Shown: positions 17,778 through 25,904 of the stretch, one piece after another
Numbering within the stretch: position 1 is the stretch's first letter
Layout: each line of letters begins with the position of its first letter
DNA from: Fidelibacterota bacterium
Lineage (GTDB): Bacteria; Fidelibacterota; UBA8477; JABMPR01
Length of the DNA: 43,098 nt
Direction of reading: 5' to 3'
Assembly (NCBI GenBank): GCA_021734255.1
Contig: JAIPJM010000023.1
Location: 1 to 43,098 of the forward strand
Program-made: the position numbers and the translations under genes
The notes under the pieces: model-generated
Seen by the model: only the letters and a program-made list of their open reading frames with translations
Told to the model about the DNA's origin: nothing
Databases searched by the model: none

Positions 17778-19033
17778 AAATTATTTTAAAACTGCTCGTG
17801 CTCGGCACCCTCCTGAATTCGCTGTGGGGACAAAAGATCCTGATTCCCATGGACGCAGCCCAGACCGATCATCTTAAGGCTTACGGCGTGACTTTTTGGG
17901 CTCTTGAGCATGATATCGATGTGGAGTGGTTACTTAACTACAGGGGAGGTAGTTTCCTTTTAGATAACTATAGTGAGGTTGTCAGAGAACTCCGGCTCAG
18001 GGACGTGACGTTTGAAACAGGTGGAGCGGGATCGGAAATGGAGATCTATGCCACTATTGAAGCGAATAATATGGATATCGTGCTGCTGGAGAAACCCCCA
18101 AGCATAGCAGTATACTCACCCCCCGGGAAACAACCCTGGGATGATGCCGTCACGCTGGCTCTAAGTTATGCTGAAGTCAGTTATGACGTGATCTGGGATG
18201 CTGAGGTGCTGGACGGAAAGCTCAGTGAATATGATTGGCTTCATTTGCACCACGAAGATTTTACCGGGCAATACGGTAAGTTTTACCGAAATTATGCCAA
18301 CGCCAGTTGGTACAGGAAGCAAAAGCAAGAGTTTGAGGCTTTTGCTGCTCAGCGCGGATTTGCCAGCGTATCTGAGGAAAAGAAAATGGTCGCTTCCATC
18401 ATCAGGGACTATGTGGTAAGTGGTGGTTTTCTGTTTGCCATGTGCAGCGCTACGGATGCCCTGGATATCGCCCTCTCTGCCAAAGGAGTGGATATCGTTG
18501 CCTCACCCTATGATGGGACACCTGTTGATCCACAGGCGCAGAAAAAATTGAATTATAAGCGAACGATGGCCTTTGAGAACTTCTCCCTGATCCCGGACCC
18601 TATGATCTACGAGTACAGCGATATCGATGTACCACCAAGCAACAGACCGCGAGCCCGGGGCGCCGAAGCAGATTATTTTACGCTCTTTGAATTCTCAGCC
18701 AAATGGGATCCGGTACCGACCATGTTGACTCAAAATCATGTGGGTGTGGTCAAAGGTTTCATGGGACAGACTACGGGGTTTAATAGAAATCTGATCAAGA
18801 AACATGTTGTGGTCATGGGTGATGTCCCTGGTCAGGATCAGGTCAAATATATCCACGGAAATGCAGGGTTGGGTACCTTCACTTTTCTGGGTGGGCATGA
18901 TCCTGAAGATTATCAGCATTTTGTTGGAGACCCACCAACCCAGCTATCATTACACAAGAATTCCCCTGGCTACCGTTTGATCCTAAACAACATTCTTTTC
19001 CCGGCAGCGAAGAAGAAAGAGCGAAAAACCTGA
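17774..19033 (+). CDS. exported protein of the family often annotated 'asparagine synthetase B'
   Basis: The 419 residues start with a signal peptide ending LLNSLWG. The mature start KILIPMDAAQTDHLKAYGV and the segments WLLNYRGGSFLLDNY, PWDDAVTLALSYAEV, YDWLHLHHEDFTGQYGKFY and YVVSGGFLFAMCSATDA are what I recall from a Bacteroidota family mislabelled as asparagine synthetase B. No Cys1 glutaminase start and no SGGxDS ATP-pyrophosphatase loop are present, so it is not a true AsnB. The 'GGFL' segment resembles that in the DUF4159 protein of the same unit, suggesting a shared amidotransferase-like fold. Confidence 0.72.
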   Translation: MKIILKLLVLGTLLNSLWGQKILIPMDAAQTDHLKAYGVTFWALEHDIDVEWLLNYRGGSFLLDNYSEVVRELRLRDVTFETGGAGSEMEIYATIEANNMDIVLLEKPPSIAVYSPPGKQPWDDAVTLALSYAEVSYDVIWDAEVLDGKLSEYDWLHLHHEDFTGQYGKFYRNYANASWYRKQKQEFEAFAAQRGFASVSEEKKMVASIIRDYVVSGGFLFAMCSATDALDIALSAKGVDIVASPYDGTPVDPQAQKKLNYKRTMAFENFSLIPDPMIYEYSDIDVPPSNRPRARGAEADYFTLFEFSAKWDPVPTMLTQNHVGVVKGFMGQTTGFNRNLIKKHVVVMGDVPGQDQVKYIHGNAGLGTFTFLGGHDPEDYQHFVGDPPTQLSLHKNSPGYRLILNNILFPAAKKKERKT

Positions 19034-19086
19034 GGAATACTTAGTCCTTTTTATTTTTCCCGCTTGGAGTAATTTTTCAGCCAAGC

Positions 19087-19743
19087 ATGAAACAGCTCGT
19101 TCTTATTATCAGCATGATCTGGAGTGCCTGTAGTATCGCTCAGGACTCGAGTTATTATTACTCTGGATGGGGCAAACCAAGTACGGTGATAAGCATCCCC
19201 AGAGACTCTATTAAGAACGCAGCATTTACCCGGGTTACTTTTTCGAAAGAGAACCCAGTGCTCCTTGAACAATACGATGCTAATGGTGCCTTAACATGGA
19301 CCATCAGGAATGCGTATGATGAATACGGTAACCACCTGAGCCGAAAAAAGTACGATGCAAAAGAACAGCTCAGAGAAGAGAGTGTGTTCAGGAACAATCC
19401 AGAAGAGATCGCCCTGTTTCGCAAAGTGTTTGGTGCAACATTCAATCCCGCCAACTCAAATTTCACAATTTTTCGTGAGTACAATGAGTTTGGAAGAGAG
19501 CAAAGCTACCTGATCATGGGTGTACATGGAAAAGCAATTTATTCCCGGATCACGCTCTATCGGGAAGATAGAAGAAAAGACAAAGAGGTACTCAGGGACG
19601 ACCTGAACGATAGACTTTTAGCAGAAAGATGCTATAAATACGATGACAAGGAGAGCCGGACCATTCTGGAAGAATTCAATGGAGAAGGAAAACTCGTTCA
19701 GCGCGTGGTTTTGTTCGACCAACATGAGATAATTGAAGAATGA
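19087..19743 (+). CDS. exported protein with YD-like repeats, unknown
   Basis: The 218 residues start with a signal peptide (MKQLVLIISMIWSACSIA). The mature part has tandem short strands of YD/RHS style: YDANGALTWTIRNAYDEYGN, KKYDAKEQLREESVFRN, EYNEFGREQSYLIMGVHGKA and CYKYDDKESRTILEEFNGEG. No enzyme motif is seen. It lies 53 bases after the AsnB-like gene and 17 bases before the next, so probably in the same transcript. Function unknown. Confidence 0.6.
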   Translation: MKQLVLIISMIWSACSIAQDSSYYYSGWGKPSTVISIPRDSIKNAAFTRVTFSKENPVLLEQYDANGALTWTIRNAYDEYGNHLSRKKYDAKEQLREESVFRNNPEEIALFRKVFGATFNPANSNFTIFREYNEFGREQSYLIMGVHGKAIYSRITLYREDRRKDKEVLRDDLNDRLLAERCYKYDDKESRTILEEFNGEGKLVQRVVLFDQHEIIEE

Positions 19744-19760
19744 ATATAAGAGGAGAACAA

Positions 19761-20546
19761 ATGAAGAAATTAATGGTGCTCGTTATGGTGCTCAGCTTCG
19801 CCAGCGTTTGCTTTGGCCAGGGGGCAAACATTACAGTGAAAGTGCTACCAGCGGAGTTGTTTGAACTCATGGCCGAAGCTGATTCTGCCCATGAAGCAAA
19901 AGACTATGATCTTACCATGGAATTGCTTCAGAAGGCACTTGAGCTGGACAAAATGAATGATGAGATCCTCTGGAAGATCAGTCGAGGATATTTTGATTTT
20001 GCGGACCGTAAACCGAATGACATGGAATACAAAAAACCATTTCTCTACAAGGGAAGAGAATTCGCTGACCGCGCACTGGCGTTGAATAATGAAAGTGCTG
20101 GCGCCCACAAGTGGTATGCTATCCATCATGGGCAAATAGGGGAAGCAGAGGGTACGGAACAGAAGATCAAAAATTCATATGGCATGCGTGACCACACCCT
20201 GCTGGCTATCAAATATGATCCAGATGATGACGCAAACTACCATGTCATGGGTCGCTGGCATTATGCGCTGGCGGATTTGTCCTGGCTTGAGCGAAAGATC
20301 GCCGGTATGATCTATGCCACACCCCCAACTGCATCCTTTGAAGAAGCGTTGGAGTTTTTCAAAAAGGCAAACTCATTGGATCCAAAAGATATCCGCAATA
20401 TGCTCTATATCGGCTATTGCCATGACGAATTGGGCGATGAGGATATGGCTGCAGAATGGTTTAAGAAAGCCATAAATGCAGATGCTGAAACAGATAGCGA
20501 GATGAGTTTACAGGCAGAAGCAAAAGAAGCACTGGACGACCTCTAA
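19761..20546 (+). CDS. exported RMDN-like TPR protein
   Basis: The ATG at 19761 is chosen over one at 19740, because it follows AAGAGGAGAACAA and opens a clean signal peptide (KKLMVLVMVLSFASVCFG). The 261-residue protein carries TPR-like helices plus segments close to the eukaryotic regulator of microtubule dynamics family: AGAHKWYAIHHGQIGEAEGT, MGRWHYALADLSWLERKIAG, then MIYATPPTASFEEALEFFKK. Bacterial relatives of RMDN are exported TPR proteins of unknown role. It closes the 11353-20546 series and is followed by a strong terminator. Confidence 0.75.
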   Translation: MKKLMVLVMVLSFASVCFGQGANITVKVLPAELFELMAEADSAHEAKDYDLTMELLQKALELDKMNDEILWKISRGYFDFADRKPNDMEYKKPFLYKGREFADRALALNNESAGAHKWYAIHHGQIGEAEGTEQKIKNSYGMRDHTLLAIKYDPDDDANYHVMGRWHYALADLSWLERKIAGMIYATPPTASFEEALEFFKKANSLDPKDIRNMLYIGYCHDELGDEDMAAEWFKKAINADAETDSEMSLQAEAKEALDDL

Positions 20547-20566
20547 AAAACCACTAAAGAATACCA

Positions 20567-20597
20567 GGGGCACTTCTATTGAAGTGCCCTTTTTTTC
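20567..20597 (+). terminator. intrinsic terminator after the RMDN-like gene
   Basis: GGGCACTTC (20568-20576) pairs perfectly with GAAGTGCCC (20581-20589) across a TATT loop and is followed by eight T. It sits 21 bases after the stop at 20546 and marks the end of the operon. Confidence 0.92.
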
Positions 20598-20614
20598 GCT
20601 AAAAGGAAGTAAAA

Positions 20615-21544
20615 ATGATCAAACCAACACCACTGAAACCAGGCGCAACGATCGCAGTGGTCTCACCCGCATCAGCTCCCCGGAAGGAACGCCTGGATCG
20701 CGGAATTGAATATCTCAAGGCAAAGGGTTATCAGATCAAGGAAAGCCCAAACTTAAGGGGCAAAAATAAATATCTATCAGGTTCAAGTTCAGACCAGGTG
20801 AAGGATCTGCACTGGGCGTTTGCAGATGAAGAAGTCGATATGATCATCTGCTCCCGTGGTGGCTATGGTACACCCAGATATCTGGATGACCTGGATTACG
20901 AACTCATAACGCAGCACCCCAAACTATTTGTAGGGTATTCTGATATCACCGCACTACAGAGTGCTCTGGCTGTCGAGACTGGCTTGGTAACAATTACCGG
21001 TCCCATGGTAGCTGTTGAAATGGCCCAGGAAGAGGGCCTTGACCCGTATACTGAGGAAATGTTCTGGAAACTGATCACCGAGCCAATGAGCGGACAGGTT
21101 CTGAAAAATCCGGATGACATTCAACCGAAGGTGCACAACTCAGGTTCCGGGGAAGGTCCAATTGTGGGTGGATGTCTATCTCTCTTTGACAATCTCATGG
21201 GCACACCCTACTTCCCGGATGTGGCAGGCGGAATTTTGATCCTGGAAGATGTAGGGGAGAATGTGCAGCATATCGACCGTATGCTCAGTCAGTTCAAAAT
21301 GGCTGGTTTCTTCCATGGTGAAGACCGTATTAACGGACTCCTTCTGGGGCAATTTATTGATGCCTGGGAAAAAGCTGAAGAAGATGACTTCAGCCTGGAC
21401 GAATTGATCCAGGATATCATCGGTGAGGTGGAATTTCCGGTTATTTCAAATGTGGCGTACGGGCATGGCATGCGGAAGATGAGTTTCCCCCTGGGTGCAG
21501 AAGCTGTCCTTGATGCAGGGAACCTCACACTGACGCTAAAATGA
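20615..21544 (+). CDS. LD-carboxypeptidase, peptidase family S66
   Basis: The 309 residues have the full S66 layout: LKPGATIAVVSPASAP at the start, ICSRGGYGTPRYLDDLDY, the nucleophile Ser109 in FVGYSDITAL, GEGPIVGGCLSLFDNLMGTP, the Glu region ILEDVGENVQHIDRML and the His in SNVAYGHGMRKMSFPLG. The family (LdcA/MccF) removes the terminal D-Ala from murein tetrapeptides in the cytoplasm or acts on related peptides. There is no signal peptide. It starts after AAAGGAAG and overlaps the next gene by 4 bases. Confidence 0.93.
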   Translation: MIKPTPLKPGATIAVVSPASAPRKERLDRGIEYLKAKGYQIKESPNLRGKNKYLSGSSSDQVKDLHWAFADEEVDMIICSRGGYGTPRYLDDLDYELITQHPKLFVGYSDITALQSALAVETGLVTITGPMVAVEMAQEEGLDPYTEEMFWKLITEPMSGQVLKNPDDIQPKVHNSGSGEGPIVGGCLSLFDNLMGTPYFPDVAGGILILEDVGENVQHIDRMLSQFKMAGFFHGEDRINGLLLGQFIDAWEKAEEDDFSLDELIQDIIGEVEFPVISNVAYGHGMRKMSFPLGAEAVLDAGNLTLTLK

Positions 21545-22176
21545 TCTTGAACCTGGAATGGACGGAATGGCTGGGCTACCTGGCATCCATCACGGTCGCC
21601 ATCTCACTTATGATGAGCAACATCCGGCGACTCAGGTGGATCAATCTCCTGGGTGCGCTTATATTTACACTCTATGGCGCCATATTGGAATTGTATCCAA
21701 TCCTTGTGGTGAACGCGTTTATCGTTGGCGTGAATATCTATTATCTCTTCAGGATGTACCTGACCAGGGATCGGTTTCACCTGCTCCCGGTATCACATGC
21801 CAGCAGTATTTTTCTACCCCACTTTATCCAGTACTATCGCCAGGATATTTCCGAACATTTTCCCGCTTTTGATACTGAACACTTGGCAGGGAAAGAGGCT
21901 CTGTTCATTACTCGGAATGTTATTCCTGTCGGGCTCATCATATATGAGGAGAAACCTGATAAGACCATTCATATCCACCTTGATTTTGCCATTCCCATGT
22001 ACCGGGATTATGAAAATGCCGCTTACTTCTTTCAGGAATTCAGCACGCTCATGGCAGCGAAGGGTTTCCGCCGGTATATCAGCTATTGCAAAGTGCCTGT
22101 TCATCAACGTTATTTGCGGCGCATGAAATTTGAGGAAGATCAGGAAGAGCCGGGACGATTCGTCAGACGGATTTAG
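21541..22176 (+). CDS. YgjV-like membrane protein with C-terminal soluble domain
   Basis: The first 75 residues form about three membrane helices with the YgjV-type pattern WLGYLASITVAISLMMSNIR, RWINLLGALIFTLYG and LYPILVVNAFIVGVNIYYLF. The remaining 135 residues are soluble and may be a GNAT-like domain (PVGLIIYEEKPDKTIHIHLD, FSTLMAAKGFRRYISYCK). This two-part form is one I recall from Bacteroidota. Function is unknown. The start ATG overlaps the LD-carboxypeptidase stop (ATGA). Confidence 0.65.
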   Translation: MILNLEWTEWLGYLASITVAISLMMSNIRRLRWINLLGALIFTLYGAILELYPILVVNAFIVGVNIYYLFRMYLTRDRFHLLPVSHASSIFLPHFIQYYRQDISEHFPAFDTEHLAGKEALFITRNVIPVGLIIYEEKPDKTIHIHLDFAIPMYRDYENAAYFFQEFSTLMAAKGFRRYISYCKVPVHQRYLRRMKFEEDQEEPGRFVRRI

Positions 22177-22218
22177 ATCATCCATTTCATTGCAATGAAA
22201 GATGAATGAGAGGTAGAC

Positions 22219-22872
22219 GTGATCTATAGAAGACTATTTATATTTTTAATGTTGGCAATGACCCTCATGGGACAGAATTTTCAGGTGCATTATGAAGCAT
22301 CGGCGCAGCGTGAGTACGTCGTCACCACTCTGGAGATGTTCAAGCCGGATGCCTACGGATCAACATTCTGGTTTGTGGATATGGAATATGATCTTCCAAA
22401 CTCAAAAGGCATGTCATTGGCTTACTGGGAAATTGCCCGATATTTCAATCTTCCCGTCAATAATCTATCGCTCACACTTCAATATAATGATGGAGCTGCC
22501 ACCTTTGGTCCCCTGGGGCAGGTATGGTTGGCAGGCATTAACTATTACTTGAATATCGGTGGGGTAGGTCTTCCCGTCGATATCCTCTATCGCGCATCAA
22601 CCGGCGCAAACTCACCCGACTTTCAATTCACAACCACCTGGCTGGTACCCTTTTTAGATGGTCACCTTGAATTCGCAGGATTTTTGGATATATGGTCCCA
22701 GGATTCTGGCGTGGATACCAAAGATATCGTTGTCCTGGCAGAGCCCCAACTTTGGTATACGATAAATGAACAGGTCGCCGTCGGTACGGAGATCGAGATG
22801 AGCAAAAATTTCATTTTTGGATCAGATGGTATCCAGACGCTTCCAACACTGGCATTCCGGTGGAACTTCTGA
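22219..22872 (+). CDS. DUF5020 family outer-membrane protein
   Basis: The 217 residues, from a GTG start after AGAGGTAGAC, have a signal peptide (IYRRLFIFLMLAMTLMG) and then a barrel-like chain: FKPDAYGSTFWFVDMEYDL, GMSLAYWEIARYFNL, VWLAGINYYLNIGG, TWLVPFLDGHLEFAGFLDIW and terminal LPTLAFRWNF. These are DUF5020 hallmarks, related to Tsx-like nucleoside channels. A small-molecule pore in the outer membrane is the likely role. It converges on the amidohydrolase gene with only 5 bases between stops. Confidence 0.8.
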   Translation: MIYRRLFIFLMLAMTLMGQNFQVHYEASAQREYVVTTLEMFKPDAYGSTFWFVDMEYDLPNSKGMSLAYWEIARYFNLPVNNLSLTLQYNDGAATFGPLGQVWLAGINYYLNIGGVGLPVDILYRASTGANSPDFQFTTTWLVPFLDGHLEFAGFLDIWSQDSGVDTKDIVVLAEPQLWYTINEQVAVGTEIEMSKNFIFGSDGIQTLPTLAFRWNF

Positions 22873-22877
22873 TCGGG

Positions 22878-24047
22878 TCAGGATATCTGGTGTAGGCGTT
22901 CGTTGGTAAACAGAATGATCTCGTAAGGGTCCTTGATGCTATTCTCAGAGTGGATCGCAAAGACCTTAGCATCCTTTCCAGGCTCAAGACTACCGATCCT
23001 GTCTGCCAGTCCCAGTGCACGAGCACCATTCAGTGTGGCCATCTTCATGATCTCATGTGGCTCGAATCCATACTCAGCTGAAGCAGATCGCATTTCTGCC
23101 CGAATGTCCATATGTTCGGCGAATGTGCCCAGACATATATTGAAACCCTTATTCAAGAACTTCTGACCGGGGGCTGTCCCCAGTTCCCACTGTCTGTCAA
23201 AGCGTGGATGCAGGCAGATATGGAATGTCTCAGACCGATTACTCAACAGGTCAATTTCATCATCATCTAAATGTATGGCTTGACTCAGGATGGTGTGCTC
23301 TGCGGCAAATGAATTGATCAAAAAATATCGCAGCGGCGTTGTACGGGGAGGCTTCCAGCGATAATCCATGTCTTCTTTCCCCAGCAGGTACTGATAGATC
23401 CTCCTTTGACCCTTCAGGAAAAAAACATCTTCCTCCTTCATGAAGGCCATTGGGAGGGCAGTTCTTGTGTTTTCCCGGGCAATATTCCTGAAAACTTCAG
23501 GGGCAAGATTGAAAAGAAATTCACCGGCGTGGTAGAATCTGGTCAGGTCTGTATCCTCAAAATGGCTCCGTTTCTTCCATGCATCAAAGGCGCTGTGTTC
23601 TCTAAATCCATGGATCATCTGGAAGACGACTGCATAAAGTCCAGAATGCTCCAGGTGCTTGCTGATCTCGGGATGGTTGGTCCGAACACCTATCGCTGCT
23701 GTGCCGTAGTCATAACACCGTTTGATAGCACTCAGTAGGTCACTTTCTACCTCCAGCTTGGAGCTGGCCTGTGAACGATGGACCCCTGAATAGAGCCAGG
23801 AAAAGAAGTTACCCTTTGGGGTCATGTGTGGGTCAGCTACGGGATAGTCGGGGTGGAACAAAGCGTTGACCAGTGCCGGCGTGAGGACAGCATGCCCCAG
23901 GTCAGTCACCAGCTTCCTATCACCCTGGAAATCGTTCTGTGACCCCAGATCTGTGATCTTGCCATTATCAAGAGTGATATAGCCATCCCTGATCGGTTCA
24001 CGAACGATCGGTAAGACCCATTCTGCAAAAAATGTGTGTCCAGTCAT
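22878..24047 (-). CDS. amidohydrolase-like protein lacking the metal ligands (probable pseudoenzyme)
   Basis: The 389 residues have the overall frame of TRZ/ATZ-type amidohydrolases (SsnA, MqnX): an N-terminal beta domain (ITLDNGKITDLGSQNDFQGD), PALVNALFHPDYPV, a barrel, ICLGTFAEHMDIRAEMRSA, and the C-terminal NGARALGLADRIGSLEPGKD. The metal site is broken, however. The usual NAHxH reads NALFH, the SPH.PYS region reads FLFNLAPEVF, the IHxxE region reads PMAFMKEED, and the metal-binding LGTDS reads LGTFA. Normal hydrolysis is therefore unlikely. The reading frame is intact, so it seems maintained rather than decayed. Confidence 0.75.
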   Translation of the reverse strand: MTGHTFFAEWVLPIVREPIRDGYITLDNGKITDLGSQNDFQGDRKLVTDLGHAVLTPALVNALFHPDYPVADPHMTPKGNFFSWLYSGVHRSQASSKLEVESDLLSAIKRCYDYGTAAIGVRTNHPEISKHLEHSGLYAVVFQMIHGFREHSAFDAWKKRSHFEDTDLTRFYHAGEFLFNLAPEVFRNIARENTRTALPMAFMKEEDVFFLKGQRRIYQYLLGKEDMDYRWKPPRTTPLRYFLINSFAAEHTILSQAIHLDDDEIDLLSNRSETFHICLHPRFDRQWELGTAPGQKFLNKGFNICLGTFAEHMDIRAEMRSASAEYGFEPHEIMKMATLNGARALGLADRIGSLEPGKDAKVFAIHSENSIKDPYEIILFTNERLHQIS

Positions 24048-24137
24048 GCTACAATGTAATTAAAAATTAAGAATTAGGAATTCTGTCTTTGGAAATGAGT
24101 CACTTCCCCGCTCCTTTCTTTCTATATTAGTCTTGCC

Positions 24138-24398
24138 ATGAAAGCAATAGCCGACCATAGAAAAAAAATTGATGAATTGGATGAGCACATTCTGGAACTC
24201 ATTCAAGAACGGGTTAACGAAGCAATCTCCATCCGTCGGCTGAAAATTGAGAATGGTCTACCACTTGTTACACCGGAGCGGGAGGAAGAGCTGATCCAAC
24301 GACTCATTGACAGGGCCAACGGGCAGTTACCAGGAAAGGTCATCAAAGCGATCTGGGAAGCCATCATCGAAGGCGGAAAGAAGACGAAGGACAATTAA
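24138..24398 (+). CDS. chorismate mutase, AroQ class
   Basis: The 86 residues form the all-helical AroQ fold: DHRKKIDELDEHILELIQER, NEAISIRRLKIENGLPLVTP and EREEELIQRLIDRANG. The Arg and Lys of the first and second helices and the PERE motif match known active-site positions. It converts chorismate to prephenate for Phe/Tyr synthesis. It is a stand-alone form, not fused to DAHP synthase or prephenate dehydratase. It lies 108 bases upstream of mdh, with a palindrome between. Confidence 0.88.
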   Translation: MKAIADHRKKIDELDEHILELIQERVNEAISIRRLKIENGLPLVTPEREEELIQRLIDRANGQLPGKVIKAIWEAIIEGGKKTKDN

Positions 24399-24459
24399 TA
24401 TTCCTTTCAATGGTTGCGTTAGAAAAATAATTTAAGGCAGAATTCACTCTGCATTTTAT

Positions 24460-24473
24460 ATGATACGTATCAT
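24460..24473. promoter_or_regulatory. perfect 14-bp palindrome upstream of mdh
   Basis: ATGATACGTATCAT is a perfect palindrome 34 bases before the mdh start codon. It overlaps the AT-rich region where a -10 element would be expected (TTTTATATGAT). This is the position and form of a repressor operator. The regulator is not identifiable from this window. Confidence 0.5.
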
Positions 24474-24506
24474 TGAAATATCAAACAAGCAATCAGGAGT
24501 AAAGTA

Positions 24507-25442
24507 ATGGGTAGAAAAAAAATTGCATTGATCGGTGGGGGACAGATAGGCCAGATCCTTGCTTTGTTAGCATCGCAGAAAGAATTAGGGGATGTTGTAA
24601 TTCTGGATATTCCACAGTTTGAAAATCCGGTAAAAGGGAAAGCGCTTGATCTCATGGAAATGAGACCCTTGGATAACACCAGTGTCAACATCACTGGAAC
24701 AAGTGATTATGCAGACATCAGTGATTCAGATGTTGTGATCATTACAGCCGGCGTTCCACGTAGACCCGGTATGTCCCGCGATGATCTATTGGAGATCAAC
24801 CTAAAAATCATCGGAGATGTGGCCGAAAACGTGAAGAAATACGCACCTGATGCATTTGTAATTGTTGTGTCGAATCCTCTGGATGCCATTGTTTATGCTT
24901 TTTACAAGGTGTCTGGATTCTCAAAAAATAAAGTCATTGGAATGGCAGGAGCATTGGATTCCTCACGTTTCAAAGCCTTCATTGCCATGGAAACAGGGTA
25001 TTCTCCACAGGACGTTCAGTGTCTTGTTCTGGGTGGCCACGGTGACACCATGGTTCCCCTGACCAGATTGGCCACCGTGGGCGGTATTCCCGTCACGGAG
25101 TTATTGGACAAGGAAACCATAGAGGGGATAGAGCAGCGAACACGAATGGCAGGTGGCGAGATCGTAAAGCTACTGGGCAACGGCTCAGCCTTTTTCAGCC
25201 CAGCCAAATCTGCAATGACAATGGCAGAATCCTACCTACTTGACCAGAAGCGCATCATTCCGAGTGCCGGTCTGTGTGAGGGTGAATATGGCATCAAGGA
25301 TCTCTTTATCGGCGTACCCTGTGTGATCGGATCCGATGGTATTGAGAAGATCATTGAAGTAGAATTAACCGCAGAAGAAAAAGCAGCCCTGAAGGTCACC
25401 GCCGACCATGTTGCATCTGTGGTTGAAGAGACGGGTCTGTAG
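24507..25442 (+). CDS. mdh: malate dehydrogenase (NAD, LDH-like type)
   Basis: The 311 residues show the Rossmann start KKIALIGGGQIGQILALLA, the NAD-selecting Asp in VVILDIPQ, the substrate-loop arginines in VPRRPGMSRDDLLEIN, SNPLDAIVY, and the catalytic pair in LGGHGDTMVPL. The RRPGMSR loop marks malate rather than lactate specificity. It interconverts malate and oxaloacetate in the TCA cycle. It starts after CAGGAG and ends just before a strong terminator, so it seems to be transcribed alone or with the chorismate mutase gene. Confidence 0.96.
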   Translation: MGRKKIALIGGGQIGQILALLASQKELGDVVILDIPQFENPVKGKALDLMEMRPLDNTSVNITGTSDYADISDSDVVIITAGVPRRPGMSRDDLLEINLKIIGDVAENVKKYAPDAFVIVVSNPLDAIVYAFYKVSGFSKNKVIGMAGALDSSRFKAFIAMETGYSPQDVQCLVLGGHGDTMVPLTRLATVGGIPVTELLDKETIEGIEQRTRMAGGEIVKLLGNGSAFFSPAKSAMTMAESYLLDQKRIIPSAGLCEGEYGIKDLFIGVPCVIGSDGIEKIIEVELTAEEKAALKVTADHVASVVEETGL

Positions 25443-25465
25443 CCGGTTTTTTCTGAATGTTATTA

Positions 25466-25493
25466 AAAGGGAGTGGTGACACTCCCTTTTTTT
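25466..25493 (+). terminator. intrinsic terminator after mdh
   Basis: GGGAGTG (25469-25475) and CACTCCC (25480-25486) pair around GTGA, extended by AAA/TTT, and are followed by seven T. The T run touches the stop of the convergent YjbQ gene at 25492, so the hairpin may serve both genes. Confidence 0.92.
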
Positions 25494-25890
25494 ATGCGCT
25501 GATCTTAATAAGTAGTTTTCGTTGTCTGGGCCCGTCAAATTCACAGAAATAAATACCCTGCCAGGTCCCCAGCACGAGTTGACCATTTTCAATGATCACC
25601 TGGCTGGAGTTACCCATCATGGACGCTTTCATGTGAGCGGCAGTGTTGCCTTCATAATGACGGTACTCTGGATCATTCCAGGGTATTTTTTCATCCAGAA
25701 TATACAATAGGTCCCGGGTGACATCAGGATCCGCATTTTCATTGATGGTGATCCCTGCTGTTGTGTGGGAGACGAATACGGTTGCTACTCCTGATTCCAC
25801 ACCGCTTTCTTGAAGGGCCTCTTTCACCAATGCGGTTACATTTACGAACTGACTATGGGATGTTGTTGATACAGCCTTAGTAAACAGCAT
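25492..25890 (-). CDS. YjbQ / UPF0047 family protein
   Basis: The 132 residues fit the family at its usual length: TALVKEALQESGVESGVATV, FVSHTTAGITINENADPDV, the middle block NTAAHMKASMMGNSSQVIIE and the end LVLGTWQGIYFCEFDGPRQR. Members have been described as secondary thiamine-phosphate synthases, but the physiological role is uncertain. Conserved His and Asn residues are retained. It lies 14 bases after the stop of the DUF1460 lipoprotein gene on the same strand. Confidence 0.9.
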   Translation of the reverse strand: MLFTKAVSTTSHSQFVNVTALVKEALQESGVESGVATVFVSHTTAGITINENADPDVTRDLLYILDEKIPWNDPEYRHYEGNTAAHMKASMMGNSSQVIIENGQLVLGTWQGIYFCEFDGPRQRKLLIKISA

Positions 25891-25904
25891 GTTGGACGAT
25901 CTGT

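Noticed and set aside
17774-19033. True asparagine synthetase
   Set aside because: It lacks the catalytic N-terminal Cys and the ATP-pyrophosphatase loop and has an export signal.
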